Assembly: GCA_964446485.1 (NCBI GenBank)
Contig: CAYUOU010000004.1
Coordinates: forward strand, 1-64,000
Length of the DNA: 64,000 bases
Direction of reading: 5' to 3'
Source: JBDRRP01 sp964446485
Lineage (GTDB): Bacteria > Desulfobacterota > Desulfobacteria > Desulfobacterales > JBDRRP01
This document shows, in pieces, positions 54,318-61,906 of this stretch. The position numbers and the translations under genes are program-made. The notes beneath the pieces were generated by a model. It searched no databases, was not told where the DNA came from, and saw only the letters and a list, made by a program, of their open reading frames with translations. How positions within the stretch are numbered: position 1 is the first letter of the stretch; the number at the start of each line of letters is the position of its first letter.

Positions 54318-57059
54318 ATGCTGGAAACAGGCACCATCCTGTTTTTTGCCTTCGGCTACGTCCTGCTGCTTTTCGGCATCGCCTGGTATGGCGACCGCAA
54401 AGCCGAAGAGGGCGCCAGCATTACCAGCAGTCCGTTCATCTACACACTATCCCTTGCCGTTTACTGCACCGCATGGACCTTTTACGGCAGTGTCGGGCGG
54501 GCCGTTCGCAGCGGGGCCGGATTTCTCACCATTTACCTGGGACCGACGCTCATGATGGTTCTGGGCTGGTTCCTGCTCAAAAAAATCCTCCGGATCTGCA
54601 AGGTCTACCGCATCACCAGCATCGCCGATTTCATCTCTTCCCGGTATGGAAAGAGCCCTGTTCTCGCCGGTGGGGTCAGCATCGTGGCCGTCGTCGGCAT
54701 CATTCCCTATATCGCCCTCCAACTCAAAGCCATTGCCGTCAGCTACGTGCTGATCCGTCAATATCCCTCCATCCGTATCCCGGACCATGTTTTCGACATT
54801 CCCGTGTTCGGCGACACAAGTTTTTACGTGGCTATTCTGCTGTCGCTGTTCGCCGTCTTTTTCGGCACGCGAAACCTGGAAACCACCGAGCGCCACGAAG
54901 GTCTCGTGGCGGCCATCGCTTTCGAGTCGGTGGTGAAACTGGCGGCATTTCTGGCGGTGGGGATATTCGTGACATGGGGCATCATGGATGGGCCTGCAGA
55001 TATTTTCAGCCGGGTGAACGAAAACGAGCAACTCGGCCGCATGCTGACCCTGGAGCCTCCGGGCACCGGATTTCTCGACTGGATGGTCACCCTGTTTCTC
55101 TCCATGATGGCCATCGTATTCCTGCCGCGCCAGTTTCAGGTCATGGTGGTGGAAAATGTGAATCCGGACCATCTCAACAAGGCCATGTGGCTCTTTCCAC
55201 TCTACCTCCTAATCATCAACATCTTCGTACTGCCCATCGCGTTTACGGGGCTGCTCATGTTCCCCGACGGCAGTGTCGACGCCGACACTTTCGTCATATC
55301 TCTGCCCATGGCGTTGCATCAGCAGGAATTGGCCATGCTGGTTTTTATCGGAGGGCTCTCCGCCGCAACGGGTATGGTAATCGTTGAGAGCATCGCGCTG
55401 TCCACAATGATCTGCAACGATCTGGTGATGCCGGTGCTGCTGCGAATGCCCGACTTCGACCTGGCGCGGCAACCGGATCTGACCCGCCTGATATTGAGCA
55501 TCCGTCGCGGCGGCATCGTTCTGATTCTCATGCTGGGCTATGCCTATTACCGGATTATCGGCGGCTTCTACCCCCTGGTGTCCATCGGCATCATCTCATT
55601 TGCCGCGGTGGCCCAGTTTGCACCGGCCGTCATCCTGGGCATATTCTGGAAACAGGGCACCCGTGCCGGCGCCATCTGCGGGCTGATGGCCGGATTCACC
55701 GTGTGGTGTTATACCCTGGCCGTGCCGACCCTGTCGGAGGCGGGGATCGTGGGGCGCGCCTTCATCACCGAAGGATGGCTGGGGGTGCCGTGGTTGAAGC
55801 CGTATTCCCTGTTCGGCCTCACGGGGATGGGAGAGGTCTCCCACGGGGTATTCTGGAGCATGCTGGCCAACACCGGTGCCTATGTGGCGGTGTCTCTGTT
55901 CACCCGCCCGTCCATGATCGAACGCTCCCAGGCCGTTCTCTTCGTGGATGTCATGGTGCTGCAGAGCGGGCCCGACGGTTCGCCGGTCCGTCCCGGTGTG
56001 GCGTCCGTACGTGACCTTCGGCAGCTTCTGGAGCGGTTTCTTGGAAAAAAGCGCACCACAGAGGCCTTTGCCGCCTATGCCCGGGATCGTGACATCAACT
56101 GGGACAAGCATCCGGAAGCAGGCTCTGACATGGTGGACACCATGGAAAAGCTGCTCGCCGGCGCTATCGGATCGGCCTCAGCCCACGTATTGGTGGGTTC
56201 GGTGGTCAAAGAAGCTCCCCTGGGGTTCGATGACGTCATGCACATGCTGGACGAAACCCGTCAATTTATCAGCTATAGCCGGGAACTGGAAAAGGCCACC
56301 GCCGAACTTCAGGCTGCCAACCTGCGCCTCAAGGAGCTGGATCGCCTCAAAGACGAGTTCGTATCGACGGTGACCCATGAACTGCGCACCCCCCTCACCT
56401 CCATCCGATCCCTGGCGGAAATCATTCACGACACGCCGGATCTGGCCGCTGCTCGAAGCCAGCAGTTCTCCGCCATCATCATCAAAGAGAGCGAACGGCT
56501 CACCCGCCTCATCTCCCAAATGCTGGATGTTCAAAAAATCGAATCAGGAAGAATGATATGGAAAATCAGCAGAATGCGACCCAACGACCTGATCCGAGAC
56601 GCCTTGGCCGCCACCCGCCAGATCATTGACGATAAGGGCATTGTCCTGGAACAGGACGTGCCCGACGATCTGCCGAGTCTCTCGGGCGACAGCGACCGGC
56701 TGATCCAGGTCATGGTGAACCTCATATCCAACGCGGTGAAATTCTGCCCCGACAGCGCCGGATGGATCCGGATTCGGGCGCGGCAGGAGGACGAGATGCT
56801 GAGAGTGGATGTGAGTGACAACGGCATTGGCATCCCGGTCGAATATCAGGCCCAGGTGTTTGAAAAGTTTCATCAGGTCAAAGACGACAATCTAGGGCGC
56901 CCCGTGGGGTCCGGCCTCGGTTTGAGCATTTCCCGTAGCATCGTCAATTTCCACAAAGGTCGCATTTGGGTAGACAGCACCGTGGGCCAGGGCGCCACCC
57001 TCTCCTTCACGCTCCCCCTCAAAGATCAGTCCGACGCGCAAAACCCTTACGGCGTATAA
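54318..57059 (+). CDS. sodium/solute symporter-histidine kinase fusion (CbrA-like)
   Basis: A 913-residue membrane sensor. The first 510 residues form an SSF symporter domain with about thirteen helices (starting TGTILFFAFGYVLLLFGIA). A linker of STAC type spans about 540-640. The kinase has the histidine in TVTHELRTPLTSIR near residue 688, and the ATPase N, G1 and G2 boxes in NLISNAVKFC, SDNGIGIP and GSGLGLSIS. In CbrA-like systems transport of a substrate and signalling are coupled and often control carbon/nitrogen metabolism. No response regulator gene follows in this window; the next gene is a nuclease behind a repeat array. The ribosome site is weak (GGGTG). Confidence 0.93.
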   Translation: MLETGTILFFAFGYVLLLFGIAWYGDRKAEEGASITSSPFIYTLSLAVYCTAWTFYGSVGRAVRSGAGFLTIYLGPTLMMVLGWFLLKKILRICKVYRITSIADFISSRYGKSPVLAGGVSIVAVVGIIPYIALQLKAIAVSYVLIRQYPSIRIPDHVFDIPVFGDTSFYVAILLSLFAVFFGTRNLETTERHEGLVAAIAFESVVKLAAFLAVGIFVTWGIMDGPADIFSRVNENEQLGRMLTLEPPGTGFLDWMVTLFLSMMAIVFLPRQFQVMVVENVNPDHLNKAMWLFPLYLLIINIFVLPIAFTGLLMFPDGSVDADTFVISLPMALHQQELAMLVFIGGLSAATGMVIVESIALSTMICNDLVMPVLLRMPDFDLARQPDLTRLILSIRRGGIVLILMLGYAYYRIIGGFYPLVSIGIISFAAVAQFAPAVILGIFWKQGTRAGAICGLMAGFTVWCYTLAVPTLSEAGIVGRAFITEGWLGVPWLKPYSLFGLTGMGEVSHGVFWSMLANTGAYVAVSLFTRPSMIERSQAVLFVDVMVLQSGPDGSPVRPGVASVRDLRQLLERFLGKKRTTEAFAAYARDRDINWDKHPEAGSDMVDTMEKLLAGAIGSASAHVLVGSVVKEAPLGFDDVMHMLDETRQFISYSRELEKATAELQAANLRLKELDRLKDEFVSTVTHELRTPLTSIRSLAEIIHDTPDLAAARSQQFSAIIIKESERLTRLISQMLDVQKIESGRMIWKISRMRPNDLIRDALAATRQIIDDKGIVLEQDVPDDLPSLSGDSDRLIQVMVNLISNAVKFCPDSAGWIRIRARQEDEMLRVDVSDNGIGIPVEYQAQVFEKFHQVKDDNLGRPVGSGLGLSISRSIVNFHKGRIWVDSTVGQGATLSFTLPLKDQSDAQNPYGV

Positions 57060-57116
57060 ATTCGGCCATCCTTCGGGCGTCCGAGTTTATATGAGAAAGC
57101 ATCCGTGAAGGCCTGC

Positions 57117-57612
57117 GGACGCGATGAAACGCGTCCCTCCAATCTGTTGTCGTTTATGGGTTATCTGGACGCGATGAAACGCGTCCCTCCAATCTGGCGG
57201 TCGTCTTTGGGGTTATCTGGACGCGATGAAACGCGTTCCTCCAGTCTGTTGTCGTCTATGGGTTATTTGGACGCGATGAAACGCGTCCCTCCAGTCTGCG
57301 GTCGTCTGTGGGTTATCTGGACGCGATGAAACGCGTCCCTCCAATCTGTTGTCGTCTATGGGTTATTTGGACGCGATGAAACGCGTCCCTCCAGTCTGCN
57401 NNNNNNNNNNNNNNNNNNNNNNNNNNNNNNNNNNNNNNNNNNNNNNNNNNNNNNNNNNNNNNNNNNNNNNNNNNNNNNNNNNNNNNNNNNNNNNNNNNNG
57501 GTCGTCTGTGGGTTATTTTGACGCGATGAAACGCGTCCCTCCAATCTGCGGTCGTCTGTGGGTTATCTGGACGCGATGAAACGCGTCCCTCCAATCTGGC
57601 GGTCGTCTTTGG
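57117..57612. repeat. tandem array of 50-bp hairpin-bearing units, interrupted by an assembly gap
   Basis: Eight visible copies of a 50-bp unit (one is 52 bp) begin at 57117, 57167, 57219, 57269, 57319, 57369, then about 57519 and 57569 after the gap. Each carries GGACGCG-ATGAAA-CGCGTCC, a perfect 7-bp stem with a 6-base loop, then CCTCCA(A/G)TCTG and a ~20-base region ending GGGTTAT(C/T)T. The inter-hairpin text is nearly identical between units, so this is not a CRISPR. The region 57060-57652 contains no credible gene. Confidence 0.9.
57400..57499. other. assembly gap (100 Ns)
   Basis: Exactly 100 unknown bases inside the tandem array. The round number indicates a placeholder for a gap of unknown size, so the true number of repeat units is not known. 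Confidence 0.97.
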
Positions 57613-57625
57613 GGTTTTTTTGGAG

Positions 57626-57645
57626 GGCCACGCTTTGTCGTGGCC
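57626..57645. repeat. related hairpin closing the repeat array, in opposite orientation
   Basis: TGGAGGGCCACG-CTTTGT-CGTGGCC: the sequence before and inside the stem matches the reverse complement of the array unit (TGGAGGGACGCG-TTTCAT-CGCGTCC) with compensating stem changes. So a diverged copy lies inverted at the right end of the array, just past the last unit, 7 bp before the nuclease gene end. Confidence 0.7.
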
Positions 57646-57652
57646 GGATCCG

Positions 57653-58303
57653 TCAGTCGCTGAACAGCACGGCGGGGGGCAGGCAGTTCTTGGCGGGCGC
57701 GTACCCCGCGTAAAAGGCGGCGTAGGCGGAAGTGAAGTGCTCTCGGTTTCTTTTGGACATCTTACCGGCGTTGGGGCAGCCGCGCCGGTGAAACCGCAGG
57801 GAGCGACGGTTGCCGATCATGCCCCCGAGATTGGGATTCAACCGGCGCCACATTCCGGACCGGGCCATCATCGCCTTTTGCTGGGCGCCCAGAAATCGGT
57901 TTCGGTGCTTCTCGTTGGGGGAGACGGGCAGACACCAGGCCAGTCCTTCGGCGATGAGGGCCTCGTTGATCATGCGCCCCTGGTGGTTGAAGACGTAGCC
58001 CAGGGTCCGGTCGTAACGGTCCTTTCGCGTGCGGTCGTATTCGAGGGTGATGCCACCGTGGCCGATCAGTTCGCGGTTCCGCCGCCGCGCCGCGGTTCCC
58101 ATCGGCTCGCCGGTAACGCCGTCCCTGGGCACTTCCGGGGCGTTGATGCCGATGTACCGGACGAAACGTCCGTCCGTGAGCAAAATCGTGTCCCCGTCCG
58201 GCACCCATTTGACGCGGTACGGGCCGGCGGCCAGCGCGGCAGTGAGTGCCAGCAGCACCGCCGCGGCCCCGGCAAGTGCCCCCTTTCGCCGGTTCGCCCT
58301 CAC
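57653..58303 (-). CDS. secreted thermonuclease (SNase-like) family protein
   Basis: A 216-residue SNase-fold protein. A signal peptide or membrane anchor covers about residues 10-27 (ALAGAAAVLLALTAALAAG). The catalytic pattern is DGDTILLTDGRFVRYIGINAPE around 36-57, with the catalytic Arg/Glu region (GTAARRRNRELI) near 70-81 and DRYDRTLGYVF near 95-105. Residues 165-195 (RSLRFHRRGCPNAGKM) look like a C-terminal tail not present in the core nuclease. The start is GTG, overlapping the stop of the upstream SPL-type gene (GTGA). Expected activity is calcium-dependent DNA/RNA cleavage outside the cytoplasm. Confidence 0.88.
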   Translation of the reverse strand: MRANRRKGALAGAAAVLLALTAALAAGPYRVKWVPDGDTILLTDGRFVRYIGINAPEVPRDGVTGEPMGTAARRRNRELIGHGGITLEYDRTRKDRYDRTLGYVFNHQGRMINEALIAEGLAWCLPVSPNEKHRNRFLGAQQKAMMARSGMWRRLNPNLGGMIGNRRSLRFHRRGCPNAGKMSKRNREHFTSAYAAFYAGYAPAKNCLPPAVLFSD

Positions 58304-59400
58304 CCCACGACCCCGCAGACTCGCCGCGCGGCGTCGTCCAACATGGCCGGCAGCCCGCCCCGGTCCGCCGGCACGAACCCCACGGCCCGCCGCCAGACCT
58401 CATCATCCTCCATGCAAAAGTAAACGGTGACATTCGGGGCCCGCTCTCGAATCGCATGGGCGACCCGGCGGTACAGGGCGATGCGCTGGGGCTTGAAGTA
58501 GCGCAGCTTGTTGTCCAAACCGGTAATGAACTCCCCCGCGCAGGTGATATCGGAGTCGGGAAAGCGCCGTTCCAGAATGGCCTTGAGGTCCGGCATGAAC
58601 CGAAAAGTGCCCAGGCTGATCCAGACCACGTTGGCGGGGTCCACCGCCCGAAACAGCCGACGCACCACCGTTTCGTATGCGTCGCCGCACCCGTCGTAGA
58701 TCACCATGGGGTCGAAGTGAAACGCCAGGGGGTAGCCCCAGTCCTGGCATTGCTTGGCCGCCTTCAAGCGCGCATCCAGGCTCGCCGTGCGGCGTTCCTG
58801 TCGTCGAATCACCGATTCCGTATTGAGGGACCAGGAAACAATGGTTCGGCGACGGTGTCTGAGCGATGCCAGCCGCGACACCGTTGCGGTCTTGGTCTTG
58901 AGTTCCAGCACGCAGTGGTCCTGGGTGGCGAATGTGGGCACGAGAATGCCGGACAGGTCCGTCCACGCATCCCAGATCAGGCTGTCGGTAAACTCCCCCG
59001 TACCGATGCGCGATACCCGTCTCGTCTGGAAGAGCGCATCCAATTCGACCCGCAGATCATCAACATTGAGAAAAAGTTGCAGAATGGGCGGGCGGAAATA
59101 GGCTTGAAGAATGCAGTAGGCGCAGTCCAGGGTGCAGAAGGAGCCGATGTGCAGGATCCGGTAGTCGCAGCAGGAGTAATGGCGCGTGCCCGGGCAGGGC
59201 TTCAGGAAGGCCCCGTTGTTGCGGGTGAGGAGCAGCATGCTTTTCGCGGCGCCGATGGGGTCAGGGGCGGCCTGAATTGCCGCGGCGATGTCAGCCAGTG
59301 TGCCCGGCAGTACTTCGGTGGCACCAAATTGGGTGGAAATCTCCCGGGCCAGCGGATGGTCGGCCACGGCAGGATCGATAAAAGCCGTTTTCTGCGGCAT
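58300..59400 (-). CDS. SPL-family radical SAM protein (spore photoproduct lyase-like)
   Basis: A 366-residue radical SAM enzyme. The [4Fe-4S] motif is CTLDCAYC (CxxxCxxC) near residues 89-96, preceded by a second cysteine group, CCDYRILHIGSFC. DLELKTKTA-type sequence (VLELKTKTATVSRL, near 165) is characteristic of SplB-like proteins. GGAAG precedes the ATG. Spore photoproduct lyase repairs thymine dimers in spores, but this organism shows no spore genes here, so the non-spore SPL group acts on an unknown substrate. It is coupled to the downstream secreted nuclease gene by a 4-bp overlap. Confidence 0.86.
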   Translation of the reverse strand: MPQKTAFIDPAVADHPLAREISTQFGATEVLPGTLADIAAAIQAAPDPIGAAKSMLLLTRNNGAFLKPCPGTRHYSCCDYRILHIGSFCTLDCAYCILQAYFRPPILQLFLNVDDLRVELDALFQTRRVSRIGTGEFTDSLIWDAWTDLSGILVPTFATQDHCVLELKTKTATVSRLASLRHRRRTIVSWSLNTESVIRRQERRTASLDARLKAAKQCQDWGYPLAFHFDPMVIYDGCGDAYETVVRRLFRAVDPANVVWISLGTFRFMPDLKAILERRFPDSDITCAGEFITGLDNKLRYFKPQRIALYRRVAHAIRERAPNVTVYFCMEDDEVWRRAVGFVPADRGGLPAMLDDAARRVCGVVG

Positions 59401-59505
59401 GTCGCTTCCGATATCTGATTATATGGGTTTTAGCTGACGTCGGCGCCGCAGGGATCCTCTTGTCCGGATGGTAAAATTAGGAGAAATCGCATGCGGTAAC
59501 ACATC

Positions 59506-59548
59506 AATTTGTCGTCGCACGACGGTTATGTGCGGGCGACGACAAATT
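59506..59548 (-). terminator. 13-bp inverted repeat after the DUF294 gene
   Basis: AATTTGTCGTCGC (59506-59518) and GCGACGACAAATT (59536-59548) are exact reverse complements, a 13-bp stem starting three bases after the minus-strand stop. The 17-base loop contains a further short dyad. It is well placed as a terminator for the DUF294 gene; no strong U-run. The remaining gap up to the SPL gene start at 59400 has no other feature. Confidence 0.6.
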
Positions 59549-59550
59549 TA

Positions 59551-61875
59551 TCAGGGGATGCCGATGAAGTCAAAAGACAGCTTCACCTGGTATTTCTCGA
59601 TGCGCTTGAATATTTCTTTGAGCAAGGTCTGCTCGATGCGAGAAAGCTTTTTGGGATTGATGTAGTTGTCGGGAGCCGTCTGTTCGATGATGATGGCTTT
59701 GATCTGCCGCACGAATCGCTGCTGCATGAGAAACCCATAGGCCTGTTCCAACTCATGGTATTCTTCCCATTTGAGCACGTTCATGAGGTAGAGCCGGTGC
59801 AGGCGTTCCAGCGTGTTGGTTTCTTCGAGACCTTGTTGGAGGGCATAGATTCGCGCGAAGTCAATGATCGGCACCATGGCGCCTTTGATGTCCAAGGCAT
59901 CCCGGTGCTCCCCCTTTGATTCCACGACGAAGTTCCGGAAAAACCCCAGGGGCGGCTTGAAATAAAGTGCATTTTCCGTGAGATGGCGAAAGAACCCGCT
60001 CCAACCGGCCGTGGTGGCGGCGAGGTGCTTTCGCAGCGCATCGATCATTTCCATATCGCCGTAGGCGCCGCGAAAATCGAAAAAAATGCTGGCATTGAGC
60101 AGGTCTTCGGCTTCGGCGGTGCGCACCCAGGCGGTAAACCGTTTTTTCCATGCCGACAGCGGCTGACACCATTTGGGGTTCATGGCCATCACTTCTCCCT
60201 TGCAATAGTCATATCCGGCGCTGTTCAACCAGGTGCAGATCCGCTCAGCCAGCTTGAGAAAATAGGACGTGGTCGCTTCCATGGCCTCGGGGGCCACATC
60301 GTCGAATATGATGGCGTTGTCCTGATCGGTCTTGAGGGTCTGCTCTTTTCGTCCCTCGCTGCCGAGGATCATGAACACAAAGGCCGCCGGCGGTGCACCC
60401 TCGGCCGCCACCGCAAAGGTGATAATACGTTCGAGAATGGCGTCGGACATGGTGGTGACGAGCCGCGTGACGTTGTCGGCCTTGGCCCCGGCATTGATGA
60501 GCCCCTGTATCATCGCCGGCAGTTGATGGTGCTTGTCAAACAAGTCCTCGGCCGTGGGGGCCGCGTGAATTTCCCGCAGGAGAAACAGCGGCGACTGCCC
60601 CTGTGCCATCATCAGATCGTGGTTGGTCAGCACACCCACCACTTGCTCATTGTTGTCTGTTACGGCGAGGTGTTTGATGCCCGACTGCATCATGGTCATC
60701 ATGGCGTCAAACACCGACATGGAGGCCGGTACGGTCGACACTGGGCTTGACATGATTTCCGCCACGGGCATGGAGATATCCGCGCCGGCGGCGATCACCT
60801 TTTTGCGAAGATCATTGTCCGTGACGATGCCGGCGATGCTGTGGTCATCGTACTCGACAAAAATGGAGCTGCAGTGGTGCCGGCTCATTTTCACCGCCGC
60901 CTGCTGAATGCTCTCGTGATGCGCGCATTTGAGGATGTGTCGCGTGTAAATGGCCGAGACTTCCTGGTTGAGCAGCGGCAGTCCGGCATTTCGGGGTTGA
61001 TGGCTCTGCGCGATGATGGCGGCATAAGACCGATCCAGCATGCGTTTTCCGAAGGTATCGGTAAAAAACTCCGAAAACGCTGCATTGGATTGGCACACGG
61101 CCTGAAACGCCGGGCCTGCCACGAGGTAGAATGTGGTCTCTTCGACGGTGCGCAGGGTACGCACGGCAACACCGTTGTTGACCAGCATGGAGATGCCGCC
61201 GAAGATGTCCCCCTCACCCATGACCGCCTGGAGCGTTTTACGGCCGCCCTCTTCGTAGTAGCGCTCGGCAGCCCCTTTGAAGACGATGTAAAGGTTGTCC
61301 ACGCGTGAGCGGTCCTGGATAAAGAGCACGGTATCCGCCGCATAGGTGACCATCTGGGTGTGCGTCGTGACGGATTCGAGCGATTCGCTGTCGAGCAGGC
61401 TGAACGGTTCATGGCCCGCGAAGAAGGCGCTGATCTGGCTGAGTGCCAGGATGGAGGCGTAGGATTCGTTGAGCATTCGCCGGCTGAAGGTTTCGACAAA
61501 ATACTCCCTCAGTTTCCCGTAGCGCGCACACAGGTCGGCAAAGGTTTCGGTGGGCAGAAAATAGCAGTGGCAATCCGTCTGGGCCTTGGCCGTACGAACG
61601 CTGGTGGCTTGGTTCATCAGGATGGAGACACCGCCGAAGGTGTCCCCCGGCCCCAGCGTACCGCTGAGCAGTTTTTCATTCTGCTTGTCGAAGAAAAGCT
61701 CAAGCGCGCCCTCGCGAATCAGATGGACGCCGCGCAGGCGGGTGCGCCCCTGACTGGCGAGAATCGTTCCGGCGGATATGCGTTCTTCGGTGATGTTTTC
61801 CGAAACGCTTTGTGCATCCCTGGCGGAAAGCACCGAATAAGGGCTTTGATGAAAGAATGCGTCGATTGATAGCAC
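59551..61875 (-). CDS. DUF294 signal protein: two cNMP-binding domains, CBS pair and nucleotidyltransferase
   Basis: A 774-residue cytoplasmic signalling protein. Two cyclic-nucleotide-binding domains are visible: LGPGDTFGGVSILMN near 75-89 and GEGDIFGGISMLVNN near 220-234. A CBS pair follows about 310-440. The DUF294 nucleotidyltransferase has GSEGRKEQTLKTDQDNAI near 512-529, GS followed by DxD as in GlnE/GlnD-type enzymes, and a helical DUF294_C domain ends the protein. The start is GTG behind a run of Gs. It lies 31 bp downstream of the sensor-exonuclease fusion on the same strand, a pairing widespread in proteobacteria. The two cNMP domains make it longer than the usual one-domain version. 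Confidence 0.9.
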   Translation of the reverse strand: MLSIDAFFHQSPYSVLSARDAQSVSENITEERISAGTILASQGRTRLRGVHLIREGALELFFDKQNEKLLSGTLGPGDTFGGVSILMNQATSVRTAKAQTDCHCYFLPTETFADLCARYGKLREYFVETFSRRMLNESYASILALSQISAFFAGHEPFSLLDSESLESVTTHTQMVTYAADTVLFIQDRSRVDNLYIVFKGAAERYYEEGGRKTLQAVMGEGDIFGGISMLVNNGVAVRTLRTVEETTFYLVAGPAFQAVCQSNAAFSEFFTDTFGKRMLDRSYAAIIAQSHQPRNAGLPLLNQEVSAIYTRHILKCAHHESIQQAAVKMSRHHCSSIFVEYDDHSIAGIVTDNDLRKKVIAAGADISMPVAEIMSSPVSTVPASMSVFDAMMTMMQSGIKHLAVTDNNEQVVGVLTNHDLMMAQGQSPLFLLREIHAAPTAEDLFDKHHQLPAMIQGLINAGAKADNVTRLVTTMSDAILERIITFAVAAEGAPPAAFVFMILGSEGRKEQTLKTDQDNAIIFDDVAPEAMEATTSYFLKLAERICTWLNSAGYDYCKGEVMAMNPKWCQPLSAWKKRFTAWVRTAEAEDLLNASIFFDFRGAYGDMEMIDALRKHLAATTAGWSGFFRHLTENALYFKPPLGFFRNFVVESKGEHRDALDIKGAMVPIIDFARIYALQQGLEETNTLERLHRLYLMNVLKWEEYHELEQAYGFLMQQRFVRQIKAIIIEQTAPDNYINPKKLSRIEQTLLKEIFKRIEKYQVKLSFDFIGIP

Positions 61876-61906
61876 GACCCCCCCCTGTCTTTATCCCAAC
61901 GATTCA

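Noticed and set aside
57105..57329. Repeat-encoded protein with GYLDAMKRVPP motifs
   Set aside because: The unit is 50 bp, not a multiple of three, so the frame shifts between units; the reading is a by-product of the tandem array.
57117..57612. CRISPR array
   Set aside because: Regular hairpin repeats suggested it, but the would-be spacers are nearly the same sequence in every unit, the whole 50-bp period is conserved, and no cas genes are in the window.
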